Below are positions 38,953 to 47,700 of a stretch of 64,000 nucleotides of DNA, piece after piece (the first letter of the stretch is position 1; every line of letters starts with the position of its first letter). Position numbers and translations under genes: made by a program. The DNA comes from a virus. The notes below the pieces were generated by a model that did no database searches, was not told the DNA's origin, and was given only the letters and a program-made list of their open reading frames with translations. The stretch covers positions 43,764 through 107,763 of IMG/VR virus record IMGVR_UViG_3300030503_000212; one strand, 5' to 3'.

Positions 38953-39792
38953 ATGCCCGCTGACAACTTTCAACCGCTGTATCTGACACAAGGTGAGCTG
39001 GGAACATTCGGCTTGCCATCTCCTTGTCAGACCGCGAACATCATGACGTTGGTTGCAGCGGCAAGTACGGCAATTGATGTGTTTTGTCAGAAACAGGATT
39101 CAGATGGTTACGGCTCTTTGGTCTATTCGACGTATACCGACATCGTGCCGATCAAGCGCAACAGCATACCTACGGTATTTCGGATCACCAAGCGGCCTAT
39201 GGCAGCAGTTTCTGCTATCGATCTTGCGATGATAGTGTCCTCAGGTTCAGTGTTTGCCAGTTCGGCGACTGGTGCTATGGCAGATTTACAGCCGTACGAC
39301 AATGGGGCCATAGCGTCGACGCAGACGCCCCTCAATACAGACCTTACGGGCGGTCTATGCTCGATCATAGCCATCTCAGGCAGGTTTGCTCCTACACGCC
39401 CAAGCCAAGTTCCAGAGATGCCCTTGAATTACATCAATCCCCTTGCGATAGGCGGTCTATATGGTGGTGTACCTCTTTGGTTTGCTCTTGACCCTACACT
39501 CTGTGACTATGACCCGAAAATGGGCCGAATCATGGCTCCATCCGGTCTCTATTTCACTCAGTTTAGCGAGATGTCCGTCACCTATACCTCAGGGTTCAAT
39601 CCGTTTGCCATGCCGCGCAACATCAAACAGGCTTGCGCTAATATCGTCCAGAATATGCTTACCAAACCAATCCCGGGCGTTACAGCGGCAACGTATTCGC
39701 AGGCGGCGATGAGCTTGCAGTTCTCAAAGACGTACATCGACGACTGGACATGCATGCTGCTGCGTCCATATGTCAACACTATTTACGGTTAG
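38953..39792 (+). CDS. Head-tail connector (adaptor) protein, tentative
   Basis: A 279-residue protein at the adaptor position after the capsid gene. The N-terminal helix (TANIMTLVAAASTAIDVFCQ) and C-terminal helix (PRNIKQACANIVQNML) around a beta-rich middle with KRNSIPTVFRITKRPM resemble gp6/gp15-type head completion proteins. Assigned from order and pattern. Confidence 0.6.
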   Translation: MPADNFQPLYLTQGELGTFGLPSPCQTANIMTLVAAASTAIDVFCQKQDSDGYGSLVYSTYTDIVPIKRNSIPTVFRITKRPMAAVSAIDLAMIVSSGSVFASSATGAMADLQPYDNGAIASTQTPLNTDLTGGLCSIIAISGRFAPTRPSQVPEMPLNYINPLAIGGLYGGVPLWFALDPTLCDYDPKMGRIMAPSGLYFTQFSEMSVTYTSGFNPFAMPRNIKQACANIVQNMLTKPIPGVTAATYSQAAMSLQFSKTYIDDWTCMLLRPYVNTIYG

Positions 39793-39801
39793 GACTTACT
39801 G

Positions 39802-40284
39802 ATGAGTTCATGTCCAATAGTCTCGTACGGAATACAAGCGATGCTGGATGCATCACTTACTGTTGCGGGTACTGGCTTGCCTGTGTACTACCGGGTTAAG
39901 AATGCACCACCCACAACAAATACAGCGGCTCAGGAGCATGGGTTCACGACATCAGCAGCAGTAGGCATAGGGGGTACGACCGATATCCTGATTAACCCAC
40001 AACCATCGGTAAATGCAGTGTCGATGTTCAATATTGCTCAGAGTATGGGAAAGTTGAATGCTGAGTCCAAACAGTTTGTGATCTCGGACACGTTCGTAGA
40101 TTTCATCCTAGCCAAGTATCCGGGGTTGATTGCCCAAGCCGATAACGTTTGGGATGGGTTCAATCAATTTGTAGGGCTTGTGTATAGCAACAGGCTTTAC
40201 AATGTCGTTAGCTATGCCAGCAAGCAAATTGCCGGATCATCAGTAAGTTGGATTTTACGCTGTAGCGCAACTGGGCAAGAGTAA
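39802..40284 (+). CDS. Neck/head-closure protein, tentative
   Basis: A 160-residue protein between adaptor and tail-completion genes. Residues DTFVDFILAKYPGLIAQADNVWDG and the final WILRCSATGQE suggest a small beta-barrel stopper with helix. No family named with certainty. Contains an exact motif copy near its start and two degenerate ones at its end. Confidence 0.5.
   Translation: MSSCPIVSYGIQAMLDASLTVAGTGLPVYYRVKNAPPTTNTAAQEHGFTTSAAVGIGGTTDILINPQPSVNAVSMFNIAQSMGKLNAESKQFVISDTFVDFILAKYPGLIAQADNVWDGFNQFVGLVYSNRLYNVVSYASKQIAGSSVSWILRCSATGQE
39855..39865 (+). repeat. Intragenic dispersed motif (forward)
   Basis: ACTTACTGTTG, exact core, in codons Ser-Leu-Thr-Val-Ala. Confidence 0.8.
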
Positions 40285-40304
40285 GTTGCTTGCTGGAGGT
40301 AGGG

Positions 40305-40541
40305 ATGAAAGATACATTGAATGTTCTAGATTATGTGGTGGTCAAAACCCATATTCCTGGGTGCGGAGCCCAGATCACAAATGCCCAGATTGTAGCCCGT
40401 GATGGCGATAAACTTTCTGTTGTCGCAATGGGCTCTAAAGATGTTCGTGAGGTGTCAGCGGCGAACGTAGAGTCGTATAAATCTGTGTACGGGACATCGG
40501 TGCCGACACCCGGCGCTCGTCCCCTCGTAAAGCAATACTAA
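40305..40541 (+). CDS. Small hypothetical neck-region protein, 78 aa
   Basis: ATG at 40305 with GGAGGTAG just upstream. VLDYVVVKTHIPGCGAQITNAQIVARDGDKLSVVAMG forms a small beta-barrel-like sequence. Likely structural or assembly protein from its place in the neck cluster. Confidence 0.5.
   Translation: MKDTLNVLDYVVVKTHIPGCGAQITNAQIVARDGDKLSVVAMGSKDVREVSAANVESYKSVYGTSVPTPGARPLVKQY
40412..40422 (+). repeat. Intragenic dispersed motif variant
   Basis: ACTTTCTGTTG in codons Lys-Leu-Ser-Val-Val. Confidence 0.75.
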
Positions 40542-40564
40542 GTCAACTCACAGGAGAAACCACC

Positions 40565-40795
40565 ATGGCAGTTCTTACGCCCCTCAAGAATCTTGCAGCC
40601 CCTACCGCGCTGACAATCGCTCAGAGCAACAACATCAACGGTCCCATCGGGGACGTACCCGGCATGATCCTGCTGGCTGTTGAACAGACCGAGGAACTCA
40701 TTATCCTGCTCCAGAACATCGAGGCCCTCACGGATTCGACAGCTCCCGATCCTAACCTTGCGGTATTGACTGCCGCGATTACCAACCTGGGATAA
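40565..40795 (+). CDS. Small hypothetical protein, 76 aa
   Basis: CAGGAG precedes the ATG. Hydrophobic helical sequence (MILLAVEQTEELIILLQNIEAL), not clearly membrane-spanning. Well-biased codons like the capsid gene, so perhaps abundant in the virion. No family recognised. Confidence 0.5.
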   Translation: MAVLTPLKNLAAPTALTIAQSNNINGPIGDVPGMILLAVEQTEELIILLQNIEALTDSTAPDPNLAVLTAAITNLG

Positions 40796-40799
40796 TCCT

Positions 40800-41300
40800 A
40801 TGCCGGTACGAGTGCTCCAACGTCCAGCCTTGATTACCCGGATTAGAGCGTTGCCTGACCGGGTAAAAGCTGGTGTAGCAGTGAAAGGCTATGCTGCTCG
40901 CTATGCGTTGGTTTGGGAATGGGGCACTCTCCGGTTTAGCACTCCGGGTCCTAAAACGATGTACGGATCTAACCCGGATGGTGTGGGTACCAAGATATTC
41001 ACCAAGACCGCACCGTCTGGTTACATTCGGATTCACAAGCAACAGTTTTATGGCATGGTGCAGTTAGCCGTCAAGAGTATTTCAGCCCAGCAAGCATTTA
41101 GTGATGGGACATACGCGGTGCAGCTCACAGACAATGCCAATCGTGCAGCAACAGAAATTGCTCAGATTATGGCCAAAGATGCCCCAATAGATACAGGTCT
41201 ATTGCGGTCGTCCATCGTAGCTGTAGACGGTAGTGATGTTGACTCTCTCTTGCAGGCGTCTTTCCGCCCCTTATTGATTGGAGATTTCTCAAATGGTTGA
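40800..41300 (+). CDS. HK97 gp10-like neck/tail completion protein
   Basis: A 166-residue protein with the hallmark APIDTGLLRSSIVAV (residues about 137-151), the 'P-x-D-T-G-x-L-R-x-S' signature of HK97 gp10/tail completion proteins, preceded by helices with AATEIAQIMAKD. It joins the tail tube to the neck. The 3' end overlaps the pentapeptide gene by eight bases. Confidence 0.7.
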   Translation: MPVRVLQRPALITRIRALPDRVKAGVAVKGYAARYALVWEWGTLRFSTPGPKTMYGSNPDGVGTKIFTKTAPSGYIRIHKQQFYGMVQLAVKSISAQQAFSDGTYAVQLTDNANRAATEIAQIMAKDAPIDTGLLRSSIVAVDGSDVDSLLQASFRPLLIGDFSNG

Positions 41301-41778
41301 GCCTATTTCTATTGCAGATCCGGTGACTATACCCGCAGTGATGAGCAACAAAAAGTTCTACAACCAGAATTTTAAAGGTGCGGATCTCAAGAAACGAGAT
41401 TTGCGCCGGTCAACGTTCATGTACTGCACATTCGATGAGTGTGACATGACTGAAACAGACTGCACGGGATGCGAGTTTTTCGGCTCTAGTTTCAGACAGA
41501 CGAATTGTCACCACACGAATTTCAAAGATGCCAAGTTGCACGCAACACTCTTTGAGCCTAGCGATTGTTACGGTATGACGATCACGCTGACATGCCATAC
41601 GTTTCAGGACATGAAAATTGCTCGTGTTTGGTGGGATGGTCTGATGTTCTTTCTGTGCGGCCTCTTGATTCCGCCACGGGATGCTGAGGGGTTCGATCCG
41701 CGTGATGCAGTGATTTCCGCTTTGGGTCCTGAGTATTTCGTTCGTAACTCTGAAAAGTTCAAAGCAAGGAATTACTAA
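41293..41778 (+). CDS. Pentapeptide-repeat protein
   Basis: A 161-residue protein. Residues about 15-80 contain pentapeptide repeats of the A(D/N)LXX type: NFKGADLKKRDLRRSTFMYC, TFDECDMTETDCTGCEFFG and SSFRQTNCHHTNFKDAKLHA, with a Phe or Leu every fifth residue. This forms a right-handed quadrilateral helix; some such proteins mimic DNA and protect gyrase. Being within the neck-tail cluster is unusual. The rest has a hydrophobic stretch (GLMFFLCGLLIPP). Confidence 0.7.
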   Translation: MVEPISIADPVTIPAVMSNKKFYNQNFKGADLKKRDLRRSTFMYCTFDECDMTETDCTGCEFFGSSFRQTNCHHTNFKDAKLHATLFEPSDCYGMTITLTCHTFQDMKIARVWWDGLMFFLCGLLIPPRDAEGFDPRDAVISALGPEYFVRNSEKFKARNY

Positions 41779-42353
41779 TGCCCAACCCGACCCAGCAGAT
41801 GCGCGACATGATCGACACATACTATGAGTATGTGAAAGGTCGTATCGTCAATGGTGATCCTGCTGGGAGCGGTTTGCCGCCGATCAACCCAGAACGCCAG
41901 TTTGGAGGCATTATCCAAGCTGAGGCATGGCCTCCTACAGACATCATCCTGGGTGGTCTGTATCTTACGATCCTCCAGATGACACCCAATATTCGGTTTG
42001 GGACACGCGGTAATCCCTATTACACAGTAGTTAGTCAGTGGCTATGGGCTAACCAGGGAACGGATTTGACGGCGACGCAGCAGGGAGCAAACCGGGGCAA
42101 TCGATTCCCTGACGACGTGGCAATTCGGAATGAGCTCTTGCAGGCAAATTTTCCGTTGTTCACAGCGCTAAACTCAATTTCTGTTGATCCAGTTTCAGGT
42201 GATATCATCATGACGCCATACAGTCCTACACAAGTATGTCGTTGGACAGCATTAGCCTTTGGGCCGAAAACGTCTGGTACTGATGATTCGGGTGTTCTTT
42301 ACGGTGCGGCGGCTGTGGATGTTAGTACATTCCAGCAACCCTTGACTCAGTAA
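41778..42353 (+). CDS. Tail terminator-like protein, tentative
   Basis: A 191-residue protein immediately before the tail tube gene, the usual site of the tail terminator that stops tube growth. Contains an RFGTRGNPYYTVVSQWLW segment. No strong family match from reading; assignment depends on gene order. Its start overlaps the pentapeptide stop (TAATG). Confidence 0.5.
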   Translation: MPNPTQQMRDMIDTYYEYVKGRIVNGDPAGSGLPPINPERQFGGIIQAEAWPPTDIILGGLYLTILQMTPNIRFGTRGNPYYTVVSQWLWANQGTDLTATQQGANRGNRFPDDVAIRNELLQANFPLFTALNSISVDPVSGDIIMTPYSPTQVCRWTALAFGPKTSGTDDSGVLYGAAAVDVSTFQQPLTQ

Positions 42354-42368
42354 CCTACGAGGTCTGAA

Positions 42369-43478
42369 ATGGCTAATCTGCCCAAGAGTTTATACCAGCC
42401 CCTCCGTCAAGGGATGCTGTCGGTTGGTGTGGGATGGCGTGCTTTTTATGCGCCGTTCAACACGGTAGCGGCACTCTCTACCCCATTCTCCACAATCGGG
42501 CCATCGATGCTGGACCTCCAGAATCAGGGACCGTTCATCGATTCGTCGCTGCCTGCTCACTGGAACGACCTTGGCTATGTCAAGGACGTAAAGGTCAGTC
42601 CGGCGACAAAATGGGGATCTATCAAAACCGGATATCGCAATGTCATTCGCGCTATGTACGCGGGTGATCTTGCCGAGACGTTCGAGGTTAAGTTCGCGGA
42701 GCGCTCGCGCATCGTGGATCAGATTTCGAGCGGCATGCAGGTGTTCAACCTGTTGTCCAACCCCGCATTCTCCGGTAGTGTTGCCGGGCCGCTGTCGGCC
42801 TCAGGCACAACAGCTATCCCCATGGGTGCCTCTGGGTACCTAGCTCTGGGCATCACAGGCACAGCGACCGCTGGGTTGCCTACCCTGTGCGTCCCAGCAG
42901 GCTCAGGTGCATCGTTCCAGGTCGGAGAGTACATCGTCTGCGATCAGAATTACACGCCCGGTACTGGTGGCTATGTGGGCGATGCTGCTGCATTGGCATT
43001 CCCCGGCATCGTGACGGATATCGACTTTATCCGTAAGACCTCGGATTACGTTGCTCGCGTTGTGGGTATTGTTCCAACAGTCGTTGCCGGTCAGGATGCA
43101 TTGGTCCTCAACAAGGCGTTTGTTGGCGGCGGCAACAATATCATTGTCGGCAGCGCTACGTACGGTCCTACGGCTGGGGCTATGATCCAGCCGATCAAGG
43201 GAACAGTACGGCGCAACGGTGGCATCAAGATCAATGAGTGGTCGGCATTGTTCTTGCTGGAGACGGAGGATTTTTCACAGTTCGCTCTCTACTACCCGCG
43301 TGTAGCACCCAGTTCCATGAAGGGCTTGGCATCGGACGCTGTAACCGATACCTCTCTGTTCGATTGGAGCATGGATACGGAGTTTACCGCGCTCGGATTC
43401 GATGATCCAGTCGACGGCGAGACGGTGCTTTCGTACATGGCCTATTACCCGAATGCCAACCAGGACATTCAGATTTAG
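42369..43478 (+). CDS. Major tail tube protein
   Basis: A 369-residue protein followed by the tail chaperone and tape measure genes, the standard siphovirus order. Ends FDDPVDGETVLSYMAYYPNA. A Gly/Ala-rich insertion (SGSVAGPLSASGTTAIPMGASG region, residues about 137-175) may be an exposed loop or domain. C-rich codon bias matches high expression. It stacks into the tail tube through which DNA passes. Confidence 0.75.
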   Translation: MANLPKSLYQPLRQGMLSVGVGWRAFYAPFNTVAALSTPFSTIGPSMLDLQNQGPFIDSSLPAHWNDLGYVKDVKVSPATKWGSIKTGYRNVIRAMYAGDLAETFEVKFAERSRIVDQISSGMQVFNLLSNPAFSGSVAGPLSASGTTAIPMGASGYLALGITGTATAGLPTLCVPAGSGASFQVGEYIVCDQNYTPGTGGYVGDAAALAFPGIVTDIDFIRKTSDYVARVVGIVPTVVAGQDALVLNKAFVGGGNNIIVGSATYGPTAGAMIQPIKGTVRRNGGIKINEWSALFLLETEDFSQFALYYPRVAPSSMKGLASDAVTDTSLFDWSMDTEFTALGFDDPVDGETVLSYMAYYPNANQDIQI

Positions 43479-43487
43479 TTCTGGCTG

Positions 43488-43498
43488 CAACAGTAAGT
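43488..43498 (-). promoter_or_regulatory. Intergenic dispersed motif (reverse)
   Basis: CAACAGTAAGT, exact core, nine bases after the tail-tube stop and eight bases before the 10-pair hairpin at 43506. Confidence 0.75.
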
Positions 43499-43505
43499 CT
43501 CGTGT

Positions 43506-43539
43506 GTGGAGTGGGACGACCTATAAACCCCCACTCCAC
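43506..43539 (+). other. 10-bp hairpin without U-tract
   Basis: GTGGAGTGGG (43506-43515) is perfectly complementary to CCCACTCCAC (43530-43539), 14-base loop. The downstream sequence GACATACTC lacks T, so it is not a standard terminator; it may stabilise the tail-tube transcript end or serve as a processing site. Confidence 0.6.
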
Positions 43540-43568
43540 GACATACTCTTGATTGAGGTATCAAAATC

Positions 43569-44357
43569 ATGGCATCCACTCGTAAGGCCGCTCCCCGCAA
43601 AGTCGTCGAAGCTCCGGTAGAAACTACTGTTGAGCAAGCTGCAACAGAAACTCCCCAACCTGCACCCACACCAGAATCTTACGTTGATTTGCTGAACGAA
43701 CTGAACAAATTCATTCCAGAGGATAAGTTCGAGCACTTTGACAAAGTGTTGAGCAATTTCACGCAGCGTCGGATCAATCTTATTCGCCAGGAGATGGAGG
43801 CGAATTCCGCTCGTGAGATCGTAAAGATTCGGGAGGATCTGAATGCCAAGGTCAAGGAAACCGTCACAGCTAAGTTGGCAGAGATTGAAAGAGCTGCTGG
43901 TCCTTCATCGTCTGAGGATATGCGTAAACTCGTTACGCAGGAATATCTCAAGTTTCCTATCACTATAGTTTCTGTTGACGATGAGGATTTTGAGCAGACG
44001 CGGAATTTTACGATTCGCGAGATTTCCCAAACGGCCGAAAAACGGCTGGTATTAATGCTTGCTGATCGTATCGCTCCGCTCATGCAAAAGTTCGCTGGGA
44101 TCAAGTTTACGGACGCTATGACCAACGCTGACAAGTTGCAAAAGGCTATCAAGGTAGCTCCGGAAATCTTGGACATTACAGCCGCAGCTTGTGTCATCGT
44201 CCTGAACCCGTACGGGCGTGACGCGGAAATTACTGTTGAGTGGGTGCAGCAACATGTCAGCTCTGCGCGACAGATGGCCTATATCGAAGCTCAGTTTATG
44301 GCTAACAGGATTCGGGATTTTTTTTACAGCGTCTCCCGCGTTTCCCAAGGGACGTAG
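43569..44357 (+). CDS. Tail assembly chaperone G (pre-frameshift)
   Basis: A 262-residue protein between tail tube and tape measure, the place of lambda gpG-type chaperones. Pro/Thr/Ala-rich N-terminus, central coiled-coil (RINLIRQEMEANSAREIVK) and a C-terminal domain ending FFYSVSRVSQGT. A run of eight T at 44318-44325 near its end allows -1 slippage into the next frame, giving a 387-residue G-T fusion. Confidence 0.75.
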   Translation: MASTRKAAPRKVVEAPVETTVEQAATETPQPAPTPESYVDLLNELNKFIPEDKFEHFDKVLSNFTQRRINLIRQEMEANSAREIVKIREDLNAKVKETVTAKLAEIERAAGPSSSEDMRKLVTQEYLKFPITIVSVDDEDFEQTRNFTIREISQTAEKRLVLMLADRIAPLMQKFAGIKFTDAMTNADKLQKAIKVAPEILDITAAACVIVLNPYGRDAEITVEWVQQHVSSARQMAYIEAQFMANRIRDFFYSVSRVSQGT

Positions 44358-44731
44358 AGGCAGACGAGAGTGCGAATCCGCAGGCAGCAGCGGCGGCATC
44401 TTGGATGGAGGCGTTGCACATGCCTCTGCGTGATATCGAGGATAAGTACACGCTGTCAGAGATCACCCTGATGGCGTGGCGCTCACAAGAGCAGGCTTAT
44501 CAGATGCGTAGCAAAATGGCAGCAGCCCGTGCGAATACACCTCGTAAAGCTATTGATGCTGGACCTGTGAACAAGAACGAACAACGCATTACAGGACTCG
44601 AACAAGTTGCGGAATCATTCGATAAACCCCTAGAGGATAGTAAGGGCAATTTCACACTCAAGCATCAATCGGGTGAGAACGCAGCCAAGTTCTTAGCCTC
44701 CATGGGATTCGCGGTCAGCTCAATGGGTTAA
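43569..44731 (+). CDS. Tail assembly chaperone GT fusion (-1 frameshift product)
   Basis: A -1 slip on T-TTT-TTT (44318-44324) moves the ribosome from DFF into LQRLPRFPRDVEADES and on through PLRDIEDKYTLSEITLMAWRS to the stop at 44731, 135 added residues. The downstream frame is open from before the slip site and has no credible start of its own before the ATG at 44405. Tail chaperones of this kind coat the tape measure during assembly, with the T part recruiting tube subunits. Confidence 0.7.
44318..44325 (+). other. Slippery poly-T for -1 frameshifting
   Basis: TTTTTTTT; in the zero frame the codons are GAT-TTT-TTT-TAC, so both tRNAs can re-pair after a -1 shift. Located 33 bases before the zero-frame stop of the G protein. 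Confidence 0.7.
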
Positions 44732-44747
44732 AACAGGAGTAAGCACA

Positions 44748-47700
44748 ATGGCCGATTTCAGTATGGATCAACTGCTGATGGCTTTCGACATCGACTTAAC
44801 GCCGATGAAATCGAAAGCTGCGGATGCTGACAAGATTATTGACGAGTTAGAGGCAAAATGGTCTAAGTCGTCGTCATCTATGGCGTCTGCCGGTCAGTCT
44901 GTTGCGGCATCCCAACAGGAAACGAGTGCTGCTGTGTCAGAGGTTGTCTCTCAGACGCAGCAAGCCGTTACTGCGAGTAGAGAACAGACTGTTGCGGCCA
45001 AAGAAACTACTGCTGAGGTTCGTCAACAGATTCTCCAGGCTCAGGCACGTAAAGCTGCACTGTCAGCAGAAACTGCTGAAATCACGAAACAGACAGCAGA
45101 GCTCCGCAAGCAGCGTTTGGAGACTGCAACATCCGGGTCAGCCGGTGAGGGTAAGAGCAAGGGTGAGGGTGGCGGATCTGGCGTCATGGGCGTTGCCGGT
45201 GCTGGAATCAAGGATGTCACCAAGGGCATCTTTGGTGAGGGCCTAGCTAGTGAGGTAGCCGCTGGTGCTATTGCTGGTGAGGGAATAGGTGCAGCTCTCG
45301 CACTTATCAATGAGGGACTCACTAAGTTCGTCGAAATGATGAAAGACGCTGTAGAGGAATCCAGCGAACTTGCCCAGGTCAAAGCACGGTTTACCGCGCT
45401 GGCTGAGGGTGCCGGATCTGAAATGCCGTCAGCTATGGATAAGATGCGCGATGCTACGCGTGGTCTGATTCCTGATATTGATCTTGCTCGCGCTGGTATC
45501 GCGGCATGGCAAACTGGGTTACACCTGTCTGCCGATCAAGTGTCAAAGTTTACAGGCGCTGTAGTAAACATGGCACTGCATATGGGACGCGATCCTGTGC
45601 AGGCGTTGAAAGCTGCTGAGCAAGCAATGGCGACGGGTCGTGCTGCAAGCCTAGCCTATGAGCTAGGCGTGAGTCGTGCATCACTTTCTCTTGAGGGAAT
45701 TGGGATGTCGGCACGCGGTGCTGCCGGTGCTATGACACAGACAGCTCACATGATGTCTGCTGTTGAGCAGATGTCTGCTAAAGCAGGTCCCGCGCAACTT
45801 ACCTTGGCCAACAGTATGCAAGTGCTTAAGGTTGCAACAGAAAGTATGTTCGAGGAATTTGCGGCTGGTTTTCAAGGATCAGCTGGTATCAAGCAGGTAG
45901 GTACCGTACTCACGGATATAGCCGCAAAGTTCCACGATCTATCAGATGAGGTAAAGCCGTTTGGACTTGCATTCGGCGAATCATTCGGAGCAGCAGCTGA
46001 CGGTTTAAAATCGATATTTGGTGCTTTGGGAGATGTCGTAAGTCTGTTCAGTAAGCTGTCCGGATTCTCAGAGATTTCCAAGCTATTTCACATTACCGGT
46101 CCTGATGGACAGGCAGTCAGTGGTTGGCGCTTGTTTGGGACAATTATTGTTGCGTTGGCTGGCAACATCGACATGATGGCGCGAGCTCTCAAAGATTCTC
46201 TTGACGTAGCACTGGCTGTGACAGATGCCAACATGCAACGAATGGCGGCTACATTCAAATTGGTTACAGACGATCTTATAGCTGTAGACTCAGCAATCGA
46301 TACTATGACAGGCCGTTCTGCCAAGCTCAAGGCTATGGAGGCTGATGTAAAGTCGTTTGGTGGCGAGGTCAAAAATCTCAGTCAGCGATTCCAAGACTGG
46401 CAAGACCATATGATTACGTCCATCATTCCTTTGGATGCGATTATCACGTGGTTTGAAAATCTTGTGCCTAAAATACGTGCTGCAAACGACGAGGTAGGCG
46501 AGTTCATCAAAAAGTTCTCCGGTTTTGAATATGTAGCCGGACTGCTGAAATCAATCCTATCCGGCAAGAGTATTTCTGATGCTATTTCTACGATGGATAA
46601 GCAGCTGGCGAATTCTGGCAATTCATACCAGAAAAGCATGACCGATGCGAACCAAAAAGTGGTTGCAGCAGTCAAAGCTGGGGCTAAGGACATGTCCAAT
46701 GCCGTGTCCGAGAACATGAATCGTATTAAGACAACACTAAGTGGTTCGGTTGAGGACAAGGCAACTCCAGATACTGTTGCACCGCCGAAACAGTTGCCGA
46801 ATACTGGCTTGATGGAGGAGCTGGCTAAGGCCAAGGAGAAAATGGAGGAGGCGCTGGCTAAAGCAGCGCTAGAGCGGCAGTTAGCTGACAATCAGGCAGA
46901 ACGTGATGCTAACGAATTGAGCTACAAGCAGGGTTTGGAAAGCCTTGAGGACTACATTGCTCAAAAGCGTGCGTTACAAGCCAAAGACTCAGCGGCGTCA
47001 TTGGCTCAAATCAATCTCGACGAGCGTGCTCAGCTTTCTGAGGCTAAAGAGGCGTTTGCAGCCAAGATGCAGCAGCGCTCGGTGCTTGAGTCACAAATAA
47101 GTGCTGTTTCCACATCCAAGGACGGCGACGCAAAAAGCCGCAGCAATCAGATCACGGATCTATCGTCTCAGCTGTCACAATACAGCGGTGCCGATGAGAT
47201 GTTAGCCGATCAGCTCAAAGCAATTACTGCTGAGGCTGATGCTAAGCGCTACGCACTAACAAAGAGCGACGGTACCAAGCTCGCTGATCTACAGGCACAA
47301 TTGGACGCCGCGACCATGGCAGCGGCCCGAAAGACTGCTGACGGATTGCTCAAGCTCACGACGGATCGTATCGACAAGCAGCAAGCAGCAGAGAAAGCTC
47401 AATTCGAGCAAGGCCGGGTTTCTCCTGCTGACTATCAAACATCGCAGCAGAATGCCGCTGTACAAACGGCACAAGCGCAAGGCCAGCATGCTCAGAGTGT
47501 ACTTGCGGCGTCACCCCAAACGCCTGCATCATTGGCTGCATACAACGATTCGATTGCCCAAGCTGCTCAGTCTTTACAAGAGAAAGTCACGCAGATTTAC
47601 AGTAGCGCGACGACCGAACAGCTACAGTTCATTCAAAATGTGTTTGATCGTCAAGAGAAAGCTATCGACGTACAGTTAGCGTTCATCAAACAGTATGGGT

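Noticed and set aside
10419-43498. The recurring CAGTAAGT string resembles a eukaryotic 5' splice site, suggesting introns.
   Set aside because: The genes are uninterrupted at these places, copies occur on both strands and between genes, and no matching 3' sites or split frames are seen. It is better explained as a DNA-binding motif.
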